Shown piece by piece: positions 1 through 8,090 of a stretch of 64,000 nucleotides of DNA. The stretch covers positions 42,272 to 106,271 of the forward strand of contig NZ_VLKP01000009.1 of assembly GCF_007830115.1 (NCBI RefSeq). Direction: 5' to 3'. This DNA is from Aerolutibacter ruishenii. Its GTDB lineage: Bacteria > Pseudomonadota > Gammaproteobacteria > Xanthomonadales > Xanthomonadaceae. Below the pieces are notes generated by a model that worked only from the letters and a program-made list of their open reading frames with translations, did no database searches and was not told the DNA's origin. The translations under genes were made by a program, and so were the position numbers. The stretch's first letter is position 1. Each line of letters opens with the position of its first letter.

Positions 1-241
1 GTCCACAATCGAGTCCATTCCGTGACGCCTGGATCGGAAAAAACGTTCGTAATAAACGAGTTAGCGACCGGGTGCTGTTCCCATCACCCGCTCCACTGCA
101 TCAATCTGCGGACTTCCGCAGAAGTCCAAGAGAGTCTACAAGTCGTTGCCTCACAAGGACTTTTCCTCTCTTTGATGTTCTGCCGTAGTCCACTGCGATC
201 CGGCTACAGCCGGGACTTTTAAGTCCACAAACAAGTCCATT
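1..241 (+). repeat. Direct repeats flanking the att core (candidate integrase arm sites)
   Basis: Positions 1-19 and 223-241 share GTCCACAA-NNN-AGTCCATT (16 of 19 identical), one copy on each side of the att core. Related AGTCC words occur at about 122-126 and 187-192. An inverted GGACTT-TT-AAGTCC lies at 213-226, and GGACTTTT occurs again near 159. Repeats on both sides of a core are what an attP-type site would show. The arm-site role is inferred. Confidence 0.4.
78..95 (+). other. att: Attachment-site core (tRNA-Gly 3' end)
   Basis: The 18 bases TTCCCATCACCCGCTCCA match, from memory, the T-arm/acceptor 3' end of bacterial tRNA-Gly(UCC) genes. ICEclc-family integrases recombine in the last 18 bp of tRNA-Gly genes, and this site lies about 240 bp before such an integrase. 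The eight bases to the left (70-77, GGGTGCTG) resemble the T-stem and loop but differ from the expected GGGTTCGA, and no D-arm or anticodon arm precedes it. This is therefore a core fragment and not a working tRNA gene. Confidence 0.6.
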
Positions 242-333
242 TTTGCGGGCGCGGCTGATTCCGGATTGTTGATGGAGGGGCGAGGTCGACGTGACCAGCA
301 TCTGGTTCCTGACTCATGTTCAGGAGCAAGAGC

Positions 334-2187
334 ATGGCACTCTCAGACCTGGCCGTTCGACAGGCCAAGGCAACAGGCAAGGCATACACCCTCCCTGACT
401 TGGATGGCCTCTCCCTGGCCGTCACCGCTGCAGGGGGCAGGACTTGGCACTTCCGCTACTACTGGGCGGGCAAGCAGAAGCGGATGTCGCTCGGCACCTA
501 CCCGGAGGTGACGCTTCGCGAGGCCCGCAGCCTGCGCGACGAAGCGCGCGCCCTGCTGGCCAAAGGCACCAATCCTCGCGTACACCGCAAGCAGAAGCGC
601 ACTGCTGTCCGGCTCGCCGACGAAAACACCTTCGAGGCGGTGTATCGCAAGTGGCTCAAGCATCGCGGGCTCAGCCTCAAGGAAGGCCGGCAGACGACCC
701 TCTCGATACTTCCGCGCATCTTCGACAAGGATGTGCTGCCCACCTTGGGCAAACGGTCGATCTATGAGATCAAGCGTCCCGACCTCTTGGAGGTGATCGC
801 CAAGATCGAGAAGCGCAGGGCGCTCTCCGTCGCCGAGAAAGTCAGGACGTGGTTCAACCAACTGTTCCGCTACGCGCTGGTGATCGTGCCGGGCCTGGAG
901 CAGAACCCTGCCTCCGATCTCGATGTGGTGGCGCTGCCGCTGCCACCCGTCAACCACAACCCGTTCCTGCGCATGGCCGAGCTGCCGAAGCTGTTGCAGA
1001 GGCTGCGCAGCTATCGCGGCAGGCGGCAGACCCAGCTCGGGCTGCGGCTATTGCTGCTGACCGGCGTGCGAACCGGCGAGCTGCGACAGGCGACGCCGGA
1101 TCAATTCGATCTGGACCGCGGGCTGTGGATCATCCCGCCCGACGTCGTGAAGCAACTCCAGTTGGATATGCGCAAGAAGCGGCAGCAGCCAAAGGACATC
1201 CCGCCCTACATCGTGCCGCTGTCGATTCAGGCCATGGAGATCGTCCGGCACCTGCTGGATGAGTTCAAGCCGGCCCAGCGCCACCTGTTCCGACACGACA
1301 GCGACTTGAAGAAGCGCATCAGCGAGAACACGCTCAATGGTGCGCTCAAACGCATGGGCTATCAGGAACGCCTGACCGGACATGGTATCCGCGGCACGAT
1401 GTCCACTGCGCTCAACGAGATCGGCTACCCGAAGGTCTGGGTGGATGCACAGCTCTCGCATGTCGATCCCAACAAGGTCAGCGCGACCTACAACCATGCC
1501 GAGTACGTGGAGCAGCGTCGCCGCATGATGCAGGACTGGGCCGATCGGCTCGACCTCTTCGAGCAGAACCAGGTCGAGGCGGCCAGCATGCCGCTCACCG
1601 TGCATCTGGAAGGCGTTCCCGCGTTCCCGAATGAGCAAACCGCAAGCGCACCCTCCACGTCGGTTGCCGCTTCGCCAATCCTGCTCGTGACGAAGCCGGG
1701 TGACGCCATGCCGTTGGTTTCTGCCGCCGCACATCGGCTACCGGCGGTTCCGCCCCCTCGATCGGCCGCGCCGCTGGTGCCTTCGGACATTCAGCGCGAG
1801 AGGATGGAGCTGTTCGATGTCTTCGAAGCGCCGCACAACCTTCCCGTCGCGGCGTTTGCCAAGATGGCGGGCAAATCCCGCAGGTGGATCAGCTACGAGA
1901 TCAAGGCGGGCAACTTGCTGGCGTTGAACATAGGCAATCGCGGCCAGCGTGTGCCGGACTGGCACCTCGACCCACTCAAGCACGAGCTGATCCAGTCCGT
2001 CCTGAAGCTGACCAGGGGTGCGGACCCTTGGCAGATCTACCATGCACTGCTGCAACCGCGCTCGATGCTGCGGGGGCATTCGGCACTGGAGGGCGTGACG
2101 GCCAGCAATCTCGACAAGCTCGTCATGGCAGTGAGCACAGCCGTGAAGGAAAGCGAATGGACCCCGCTGCGAGTCGGGGTCGCCTAG
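334..2187 (+). CDS. int: Tyrosine-type site-specific integrase, ICEclc/IntB13-like
   Basis: This enzyme would catalyse ICE integration and excision at the tRNA-Gly site. The 617-residue protein starts at ATG 334, preceded by AGGAG with 7 nt spacing; an in-frame ATG at 316 lacks this. The N-terminus (ALSDLAVRQAK, then DLDGLSLAV) is the DUF4102 arm-binding domain. The catalytic residues of a tyrosine recombinase are visible: Arg in TGVRTGEL (about residue 245), HGIRG (about 350), LSH (about 375) and Tyr in TYNHAEY (about 386). A C-terminal extension of about 170 residues follows a proline- and alanine-rich linker and ends in a globular helical segment, as in the longer ICEclc-type integrases and unlike short phage P4 integrases. 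Its position beside the att core supports the call. Confidence 0.93.
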   Translation: MALSDLAVRQAKATGKAYTLPDLDGLSLAVTAAGGRTWHFRYYWAGKQKRMSLGTYPEVTLREARSLRDEARALLAKGTNPRVHRKQKRTAVRLADENTFEAVYRKWLKHRGLSLKEGRQTTLSILPRIFDKDVLPTLGKRSIYEIKRPDLLEVIAKIEKRRALSVAEKVRTWFNQLFRYALVIVPGLEQNPASDLDVVALPLPPVNHNPFLRMAELPKLLQRLRSYRGRRQTQLGLRLLLLTGVRTGELRQATPDQFDLDRGLWIIPPDVVKQLQLDMRKKRQQPKDIPPYIVPLSIQAMEIVRHLLDEFKPAQRHLFRHDSDLKKRISENTLNGALKRMGYQERLTGHGIRGTMSTALNEIGYPKVWVDAQLSHVDPNKVSATYNHAEYVEQRRRMMQDWADRLDLFEQNQVEAASMPLTVHLEGVPAFPNEQTASAPSTSVAASPILLVTKPGDAMPLVSAAAHRLPAVPPPRSAAPLVPSDIQRERMELFDVFEAPHNLPVAAFAKMAGKSRRWISYEIKAGNLLALNIGNRGQRVPDWHLDPLKHELIQSVLKLTRGADPWQIYHALLQPRSMLRGHSALEGVTASNLDKLVMAVSTAVKESEWTPLRVGVA

Positions 2188-2261
2188 CAGCACGCAAACA
2201 CCATCACTTTCAACGCCGCCATCAGTAGCGGCCCAGATCGCCAGGTTGCCCGAAGCTACCA

Positions 2262-2417
2262 ATGGCAGAGATCCGGGCACGCTGGCGGAAGCTGGTCGGT
2301 GGCGACACGCCCATCCTGGACGACGCGCCGCCGAACCACATCACCCTGTTCGATCTAGCGGTTGACCCGCCGGCGCTATGGGATGAGCAGCGGGAGCGGA
2401 TCGGGATGCCGTCCTGA
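2262..2417 (+). CDS. Small ORF or gene remnant, 51 aa
   Basis: A 51-codon frame starting MAEIRARWRKLVGGD and ending ERIGMPS lies in the roughly 320 bp between the integrase and the sulfur cassette. The composition (acidic and Pro/Leu-rich C-terminus) looks coding, but no convincing ribosome-binding site was found and no family is recognised. It may be the tail of a gene lost when the sulfur cassette was acquired. Nothing else is evident in 2188-2505 apart from the promoter region of the next gene. Confidence 0.3.
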   Translation: MAEIRARWRKLVGGDTPILDDAPPNHITLFDLAVDPPALWDEQRERIGMPS

Positions 2418-2459
2418 AGGACTGTCATGTAACCGACTGGCTCCCGAAACCACCCTTTC

Positions 2460-2511
2460 CATACGTTCGCATACTCGTTAGAATGATTGAACAATACCAA
2501 GCGTTGTGACC
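2460..2511 (+). promoter_or_regulatory. Putative promoter/operator of the sulfur cassette
   Basis: The leader of the ArsR-type regulator contains a TAGAAT -10-like hexamer (about 2479-2484) and an imperfect inverted repeat CATACT-CGTT-AGAATG. ArsR/SmtB regulators usually bind such repeats over their own promoter. No good -35 is visible, so the assignment is tentative. Confidence 0.3.
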
Positions 2512-3156
2512 ATGAAAACCATTCTCTATGAACAGGTGTCCCGAATCGGGAAGGCGATTTCCAGCCCCAAGCGACTGGAGCTTCTGGAGCTACTGGTACA
2601 GGGGGAGAAGACCGTCGAAAAGTTGGCCGATCTGGCGCACATCGATGTCAAGCTGGCTAGTGCACATCTGAAGGCTTTGCGCGAGGCGAGGCTGGTCGGG
2701 ACTCGCCGTGACGGCAAGTATGTTCACTACCGCCTCACCAACGATGACGTGGCTGACCTCTTGGTTAAGGTTCGCGAGGTCGCCGAAGAGCATCTGATCG
2801 AGTTGCGTGTCGCACTGGACCAGATGTCGGCCACGGCAAATCTCCTGAGCTCTGAAACGCGCGAGTCATTACTAGCCAAGGCCCGGGCAGGTGACGTCGT
2901 CGTGATCGATGTACGACCGAGCGATGAATACGCGTCGGCACACCTGCCATTTGCGCGCTCGATGCCGTTGGATGAACTGCAGAAGCGAATCGATGAGCTG
3001 CCGCCGGGCAAACCGGTGGTTGCTTACTGTCGCGGTCCTTATTGCGTGATGTCCGATGCGGCGGTCGAGTTGCTGAGAAACAAGGGTTTCAGTGCGCACA
3101 AGATCAGCGATGGCGTTGGTGAATGGCGCGCGACAGGTCTGCCCCTTGAATGCTGA
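2512..3156 (+). CDS. ArsR-family regulator fused to a rhodanese domain
   Basis: This is probably the sulfur-responsive repressor of the cassette behind it. Residues 1-95 form an ArsR winged helix (SSPKRLELLELLVQG, then DVKLASAHLKALREARLV and GKYVHYRL). Residues about 115-214 form a rhodanese domain with DVRPSDEYASAHLPFA and the active-site loop YCRGPYCVMS, whose first Cys would carry a persulfide. No cysteine is seen in the winged-helix part, so any sensing would sit in the rhodanese domain. ATG 2512 is chosen; an in-frame GTG at 2506 is also possible. ArsR-rhodanese fusions are known beside sulfur-oxidation and persulfide genes. The sensing role here is inferred. Confidence 0.85.
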   Translation: MKTILYEQVSRIGKAISSPKRLELLELLVQGEKTVEKLADLAHIDVKLASAHLKALREARLVGTRRDGKYVHYRLTNDDVADLLVKVREVAEEHLIELRVALDQMSATANLLSSETRESLLAKARAGDVVVIDVRPSDEYASAHLPFARSMPLDELQKRIDELPPGKPVVAYCRGPYCVMSDAAVELLRNKGFSAHKISDGVGEWRATGLPLEC

Positions 3157-3171
3157 TCATTGGAGGTTCCC

Positions 3172-3513
3172 GTGAATACCCTGTTCATTCTCAACGACGG
3201 GCCTTATGGCACCGAGCGCAGCTATAACGGATTGCGCTTGGCGCGAGCACTTTCCAAGGAACCGGATCAGGTCGTTCGTGTGTTCCTGATGGGGGATGCG
3301 GTGGCATGTGCAAAGAGTGACCAGAAAGTCCCGAGCGGTTACTACAACGCCGGTGACATGGTGCGCATGGCCGGAGGAGAAATTGGCCTGTGTGGCACGT
3401 GCATGGATGCGCGAGGCTTGAGCGACGATCTAGTGGTTCCCGGTGCGCGTCGCAGCACCCTGAAGGAACTCGCTGAGTGGACGGCAGAAGCCGACAAAGT
3501 GCTCGTGTTCTGA
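3172..3513 (+). CDS. DsrE/DsrF-like small sulfur-carrier protein
   Basis: A cytoplasmic protein of 113 residues. It starts at GTG 3172 behind a strong GGAGG (3162-3166) and begins NTLFILNDGPYGTERSYNGLRLA, split here as a typical DsrE Rossmann-like start. Cysteines occur in ACAKS and GLCGTCMDARGL; the CxxC is a candidate sulfur-transfer site. The family (DsrE, TusD, YchN) moves persulfide sulfur between proteins. It lies 15 bp after the ArsR-rhodanese gene and just before the metallo-hydrolase, so all three are probably cotranscribed and handle the same sulfur species. Confidence 0.8.
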   Translation: MNTLFILNDGPYGTERSYNGLRLARALSKEPDQVVRVFLMGDAVACAKSDQKVPSGYYNAGDMVRMAGGEIGLCGTCMDARGLSDDLVVPGARRSTLKELAEWTAEADKVLVF

Positions 3514-3525
3514 GAGGAAATGGCG

Positions 3526-4263
3526 ATGTTCTTCAAACAGCTGGCTACCAAGGAATCGTCTCTGTCTTACTTCTTCGGCTGTGGTGGGTTAGGCAAGGCC
3601 GTCGCCGTGGATGTGGTGGCAGGCGACGAGGACTGGTTTATCGAGGCGGCCCGCGAGGCCAAGGTCGAGATTACCCATGTCATTGACACCCACGTCCATG
3701 CCGATCACTACTCAGGAGGGCGAGCATTGGCGCAACGTGCCCATGCCCCCTACTGCTTGCACGAATCCAATCGCGACCGGGTGAAGTTCGACTTCCTGCC
3801 CTTGCAGGACGGACAGTTGCTCGACATCGGCAACGTCAGGATCAAAGTCCTGCATACGCCCGGACATACACTGGACAGTCTCTGCCTGCTGGTGACCGAC
3901 AAGCGGCGCGGCGAGGCGCCCTGGTTCGTCATGACCGGCGACACGCTGTTCGTCGGCGCCACAGGCCGTCCGGACCTTGCCGGGCAGGAACGAGAGATGG
4001 CGGGCGTGCTTCACGACAGCCTGCATACCAAGCTACTGGCCCTACCCAATGAGATCGAAGTCTATCCGGGGCACCAGGCGGGCAGTGCGTGCGGCGCCGG
4101 TCTATCGGGCAAGCCGGCCTCGACGTTGGGTTTCGAGAAGCGCTGGAATCCGGCGCTCGCCATGGAGCGGGCGGCGTTCATCGATTGCGTGACGAAGGAG
4201 ATTCCGCCGCGCCCGGCCGAGATGGATGCGATGGTGCGTTTCAACCTCGGCGTGGAAAACTGA
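3526..4263 (+). CDS. Metallo-beta-lactamase-fold hydrolase, persulfide-dioxygenase-like
   Basis: The 245-residue protein contains the metal motif HVHADH (about residues 54-59), then PGHT, TGDTLF and the C-terminal PGHQAGSACG. This layout matches the ETHE1/Blh/CstB N-terminal group, which oxidises glutathione persulfide or related persulfides to sulfite. An early FFGCGG segment is also typical. ATG 3526 has AGAGGA 7 nt upstream; the in-frame ATG at 3520 is too close to it. Its place after the ArsR-rhodanese and DsrE genes supports a persulfide substrate, although glyoxalase II-type activity cannot be excluded from sequence alone. Confidence 0.8.
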   Translation: MFFKQLATKESSLSYFFGCGGLGKAVAVDVVAGDEDWFIEAAREAKVEITHVIDTHVHADHYSGGRALAQRAHAPYCLHESNRDRVKFDFLPLQDGQLLDIGNVRIKVLHTPGHTLDSLCLLVTDKRRGEAPWFVMTGDTLFVGATGRPDLAGQEREMAGVLHDSLHTKLLALPNEIEVYPGHQAGSACGAGLSGKPASTLGFEKRWNPALAMERAAFIDCVTKEIPPRPAEMDAMVRFNLGVEN

Positions 4264-4266
4264 TCT

Positions 4267-5514
4267 ATGCACACGGCCGCTATCCGCCTCGGGCTGCGCG
4301 AGAACCTTGGCCAGTTCTCTCTGCTGGTGTTGGTCAATGCCTTCGTCGGCGCCATGGTGGGCCTGGAGCGCAGCATCCTACCTGCCATCGCCGAGCAGGA
4401 GTTCCAGATCGCGGCTCGGGCGGCAATTCTGTCATTTATCGTCGTCTTCGGCATCACCAAGGCGCTGACCAATTATTTTGCTGGGCGGCTCTCCGACCGG
4501 TATGGCCGCAAACACGTGCTGGTGGCTGGATGGCTGGTGGCCGCTCCAGTGCCGTTCATCCTGATGTGGGCACCCGATTGGAACTGGATCGTCGGTGCCA
4601 ATGTGTTGCTGGGTGTGAGCCAAGGCCTCACCTGGTCAACCACCGTCATCATGAAGATCGACTTGGTTGGACCCAAGCAGCGGGGTCTGGCTATGGGGCT
4701 CAACGAGTTTGCGGGTTATTTCGCCGTGGCGGGTAGCGCGCTCGCCACTGGCTGGCTGGCCGCCCATTTCGGGTTGCGGCCGGAGCCGTTCTACCTTGGG
4801 GGCGCCTATGTCGTTCTTGGTTTGTTGCTCTCTGCACTGGCCGTCCGCGAGACCCGTCATCATGTGGCACACGAAGTACGGGCGCATCACGCAGGAGATG
4901 AAACGGAATCGCCCAGTCAGGGCGAAATCTTCCGTCGCACCTCGCTGACCGACCGCAACCTGTCAAGCGTCAGCCAGGCCGGGCTCGTCAACAACCTCAA
5001 CGACGGCATGGCCTGGGGCTTGTTCCCATTGGTTTTCGCCGCTGCCGGCATGACACTCGCCCAAATCGGCACGCTCGCAGCGATCTATCCGGCTGTTTGG
5101 GGGCTGACGCAGATTTTCACCGGAGCCCTTTCCGACCGCATTGGTCGCAAGCAGTTGATCGTCTGGGGGATGTGGGTTCAGGCGGCGGGCATTGTCGTCA
5201 CGGCGCGGGCTACGGACTTCCTCGGTTTCGGCCTTGGGGCGGTGCTGCTCGGCGTTGGCACGGCGATGGTCTATCCCACCTTGCTGGCGGCTATCGGCGA
5301 TGTAGCCCATCCCGTCTGGCGCGCTTCTGCCGTGGGCGTCTACCGGCTCTGGCGCGATCTGGGGTATGCAGTCGGCGCGCTTTTGGCTGGCTTCACGGCC
5401 GACCTGTTTGGACTCGCCGCCGCTGTCTGGTTGGTAGCAGGGCTCACCTTCCTGTCCGGTGTGATCGCTGCAGTGCGGATGACCGAAACGCTTTCGAGAA
5501 GAGCCGATGTCTGA
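4267..5514 (+). CDS. Major facilitator superfamily transporter
   Basis: A 415-residue inner-membrane protein with about 12 hydrophobic segments. MFS loop motifs are visible in both halves (GRLSDRYGRKHVLV near residue 75 and GALSDRIGRKQLIV near residue 285). It begins 3 bp after the hydrolase stop. The substrate cannot be read from the sequence. Within this sulfur cassette it could export or import a sulfur compound such as sulfite, but that is inference. Its last 8 bases (ATGTCTGA) overlap the start of the cysteine desulfurase gene, which suggests coupled translation. Confidence 0.85.
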   Translation: MHTAAIRLGLRENLGQFSLLVLVNAFVGAMVGLERSILPAIAEQEFQIAARAAILSFIVVFGITKALTNYFAGRLSDRYGRKHVLVAGWLVAAPVPFILMWAPDWNWIVGANVLLGVSQGLTWSTTVIMKIDLVGPKQRGLAMGLNEFAGYFAVAGSALATGWLAAHFGLRPEPFYLGGAYVVLGLLLSALAVRETRHHVAHEVRAHHAGDETESPSQGEIFRRTSLTDRNLSSVSQAGLVNNLNDGMAWGLFPLVFAAAGMTLAQIGTLAAIYPAVWGLTQIFTGALSDRIGRKQLIVWGMWVQAAGIVVTARATDFLGFGLGAVLLGVGTAMVYPTLLAAIGDVAHPVWRASAVGVYRLWRDLGYAVGALLAGFTADLFGLAAAVWLVAGLTFLSGVIAAVRMTETLSRRADV

Positions 5515-6667
5515 AAACATGAAACCTTCGCTTCCGATCTACCTCGACTACAACGCCACGACACCTGTGGCACCTGAAGTCCTGACCGCGATGCTGCCGT
5601 ACCTGGGCGAGCACTTCGGCAATCCGTCCTCTTCACACCCCTATGGAATTCGGGCGCGGCAAGCAGTGATGCAGGCAAGGGAGGCGGTCGCAGCCTTGAT
5701 CGGCACCCAGCCGGATGAGGTGATCTTTACCGGAAGCGCCACTGAGGCCAACAATCTGGCGCTGCTTGGTGCTGCGCGTGTTGCCGGACCAGGCAAGCGT
5801 CATCTGGTCGTAAGCGCGATTGAGCATCCTGCTGTCATGGCGCCGGCCGAGTATATGAAGACACTTGGCTGGGAAGTGACGACATTGCCGGTGGATGGAT
5901 ATGGCCGCGTCGATCCGGAGGATTTGCGGCGAGCGCTCAGGCCCGACACCTTCATGGTTTCGGTGATGCATGCCAACAATGAAATCGGTACGGTTCAGCC
6001 TGTTGCCGAATTGGCGGAAATTGCCCGCAGCCACGGCTGCCTGATACACACCGATGCGGCGCAGTCGGCGGGCAAAATTGCACTCGACGTGGATGCGCTT
6101 GGCGTCGATCTTCTGACGCTCGCCGGTCACAAGTTTTATGCACCCAAGGGCGTGGGTGCCCTTTATGTCCGTCACGGCACCCCGCTCGCCGGTATCCTCC
6201 ATGGCGCCGAACAAGAACATGGGCTGCGCCCCGGAACTGAGAACGTGCCGCATATCGTGGCACTCGGGGCGGCGGCCACACTCGCTGATGGTCGACTCAA
6301 TGAGGCGGTGATGCGTATGAAAGCAGCGCGCGATGCATTGCATACTCAGTTGGCCGAGGGAGTGCCGGAGCTTGTCCTCAATGGTCATTCCGAATTTCGG
6401 CTGCCGAATACGTTGCACGTGTCGTTCCCTCACGTTACCGGCCGGACGTTGCTGGCCGAAGCCGCTGCGGTGGTGGCTGCTTCTGTAGGGTCTGCTTGTC
6501 ACTCTGAAGGCGACACTGTCAGCGGGGTGCTTGCAGCGATGGGAATCGACACAGCGCGGGCCGCGGGAGCGATCCGGCTTTCCACGGGTTGGGCGACAAC
6601 GTTGCAGGACATCGAGCGCGCTGCCGACGCATTGATCGTTGCTTGGCGGCGCTTGGCACATCAGTGA
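5507..6667 (+). CDS. Cysteine desulfurase (NifS/IscS-like)
   Basis: This PLP enzyme (386 aa) would release sulfur from cysteine as a protein-bound persulfide plus alanine. The N-terminal IYLDYNATTPV, the HTDAAQSAGK strand and the PLP lysine in LAGHKFYAPKG are all present. The catalytic cysteine lies in ASVGSACHS, a short-loop arrangement like group II/NifS-type enzymes. It follows the transporter with an 8-bp overlap, and its stop overlaps the next gene's GTG (GTGA). As cargo it is more likely to supply or scavenge persulfide within the cassette than to serve housekeeping Fe-S assembly, since no iscU or iscA is adjacent. Confidence 0.9.
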   Translation: MSENMKPSLPIYLDYNATTPVAPEVLTAMLPYLGEHFGNPSSSHPYGIRARQAVMQAREAVAALIGTQPDEVIFTGSATEANNLALLGAARVAGPGKRHLVVSAIEHPAVMAPAEYMKTLGWEVTTLPVDGYGRVDPEDLRRALRPDTFMVSVMHANNEIGTVQPVAELAEIARSHGCLIHTDAAQSAGKIALDVDALGVDLLTLAGHKFYAPKGVGALYVRHGTPLAGILHGAEQEHGLRPGTENVPHIVALGAAATLADGRLNEAVMRMKAARDALHTQLAEGVPELVLNGHSEFRLPNTLHVSFPHVTGRTLLAEAAAVVAASVGSACHSEGDTVSGVLAAMGIDTARAAGAIRLSTGWATTLQDIERAADALIVAWRRLAHQ

Positions 6668-7311
6668 AAGCGGCCGAGTACGATGCTTGGTACGACACCG
6701 ATCGTGGTCGCTGGATCGGAGAAACCGAATACCGACTCTTGACCGAGTTATTGACGCCGCAGTGTGGTGACCATGTTCTCGATGTCGGTTGCGGCACCGG
6801 CTGGTTCACTCGGCGCATTGCCGGACTGGCTGGTGTAGAGGTCACAGGTGCCGATATCGATTCCGAAGCGTTGACCTTCGCGCGTGAGCACGACACCCGT
6901 TCGCGCTACATGGAAGCTGACGCGTGTTGCCTGCCTTTTGCAAACGACAGTTTTCGCAAGGTGATGTCGGTGACGGCGCTCTGTTTCATCGCCGATTGGC
7001 CACAGGCGCTGTCCGAAATCGTTCGCGTCACCAGCGACCGCTTCGCTGTCGGGGTGCTGAACCGCCACAGCCTGCTGTGGTGGAAGAAAGGGCGCAACGG
7101 TGGGAGCGGGGCATATCGGGGCGCACATTGGCACACCCATCGGGAGCTGCGGAAAGCCTTGGCGGATTTACCGGTTTGCGACCTTCAGATCCGAACTGCC
7201 GTGCTGTTGGCTTCCGGCTCGCCGCTCGCCCGACAGACGGAGCAGTGCCTGTCCGGGCGGTTGCCTTTCGGCAGTTTTTTGGTCGCTGCGGGGCGCAAAT
7301 TCTCACAGTAG
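6664..7311 (+). CDS. Class I SAM-dependent methyltransferase
   Basis: The 215-residue protein starts at GTG 6664, overlapping the desulfurase stop by four bases (GTGA). The SAM-binding loop is VLDVGCGTGWFTRR (about residues 40-53), followed by an acidic strand end VTGADID and the later motif MEADACCLPFANDSF typical of UbiE/Methyltransf_11 enzymes. The substrate is unknown. Tight coupling to a cysteine desulfurase suggests a thiol or other small-molecule acceptor, but nothing in the sequence proves this. It is the last gene of the plus-strand cassette and converges on the LysR-type gene. Confidence 0.8.
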   Translation: MKAAEYDAWYDTDRGRWIGETEYRLLTELLTPQCGDHVLDVGCGTGWFTRRIAGLAGVEVTGADIDSEALTFAREHDTRSRYMEADACCLPFANDSFRKVMSVTALCFIADWPQALSEIVRVTSDRFAVGVLNRHSLLWWKKGRNGGSGAYRGAHWHTHRELRKALADLPVCDLQIRTAVLLASGSPLARQTEQCLSGRLPFGSFLVAAGRKFSQ

Positions 7312-7357
7312 CCCCCGAGGCGAAACCTATACCGAAACCGCGATTCCCGCGCGTCAG

Positions 7358-7984
7358 TCAGGACACCAAGCGCGCGCGGCGGGCGAATCTTGCCTGGGTG
7401 TCCGACAAGGAAGTGTTGCGGCGGAGCAGGTAAGCCATCACGATCGTTGGTGCGCCGGCCAGCGGCCGCACGGCGATGCCTCGGCGTAGGTAGCTCGCCA
7501 GTCTCGCGGCAGGCGCAATGGCGATCCCGTACCCGGCGGCCACCAGCGTCATCGCCACATCGAATGTCTCCACCGTTTGCTCTCGCTCTTGCAGCGCGTT
7601 CTCGAACACGCGCTGCACGGTCATGCGCCATGGTTCATCGGCCGTGGACTGCGAGCAGATCAAGGGCTGCTTGAGCACTTCCTCGCACGGCACTTCACGG
7701 TAGGCCAGCAGGTGGGAGCGCTTGGCCACGGCGACCGCCAGCGTGTCATGCCACAGCGGTTCGCATACCCAGCCAGGCCACTGCCGGGCAACCGCAGACA
7801 AGGCGAAATCGAAGCCGTCGCCCGGCAGCTCCGCGCCTCGAACGGGATCTGTCCATCCGGCCAGGACGGCATGGGTCTCCGGCTCTTCGGCACGCTGCAT
7901 GGCGAGCACGTCGGCGAGCTGGGGAGGCACCCATTCGCCGAGGACGGCCATGCGAATTTCGGCGGTGATGTCACTCGATTCCAC
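7358..7984 (-). CDS. LysR-type effector-binding domain protein without a DNA-binding domain
   Basis: A protein of about 208 residues corresponding only to the periplasmic-binding-like effector domain of LysR regulators. It opens with EIRMAVLGEWVPPQLADVL, has a central YREVPCEEVLKQPLI and ends with GYGIAIAPAARLASYL. The usual 60-residue N-terminal helix-turn-helix is absent. Start GTG 7984 is preceded by a purine-rich GGGGGGAG at good spacing, so it looks like a genuine short gene and not simply a frame cut. An upstream frame could extend it to 8134, but that part does not read as an HTH and runs into the divergent XRE gene. It may act as an effector-sensing partner, or be a decayed regulator. 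Confidence 0.6.
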   Translation of the reverse strand: MESSDITAEIRMAVLGEWVPPQLADVLAMQRAEEPETHAVLAGWTDPVRGAELPGDGFDFALSAVARQWPGWVCEPLWHDTLAVAVAKRSHLLAYREVPCEEVLKQPLICSQSTADEPWRMTVQRVFENALQEREQTVETFDVAMTLVAAGYGIAIAPAARLASYLRRGIAVRPLAGAPTIVMAYLLRRNTSLSDTQARFARRARLVS

Positions 7985-8039
7985 GTCCAGCTCCCCCCAG
8001 GCGGTGAACTCGTGGCAACTGATCTCGAAGTCGTTGAAT

Positions 8040-8090
8040 GAGTTAAGTTTAACGTGGTTTAAATCGTGACCGTGTTCGACGCTCTTGGCA
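8040..8090. promoter_or_regulatory. Divergent control region between LysR-like and XRE genes
   Basis: A short AT-rich stretch in a GC-rich region contains repeated GTTTAA words (AGTTTAACGTGGTTTAAAT, about 8045-8063). It could hold back-to-back promoters and the operator of the XRE regulator. No clear -35/-10 pair was identified. Confidence 0.25.

Noticed and set aside
22-95. A complete tRNA-Gly gene at the left edge
   Set aside because: Only the 3' end matches; no D-arm, anticodon arm or matching 5' acceptor strand is present and the T-loop is altered.
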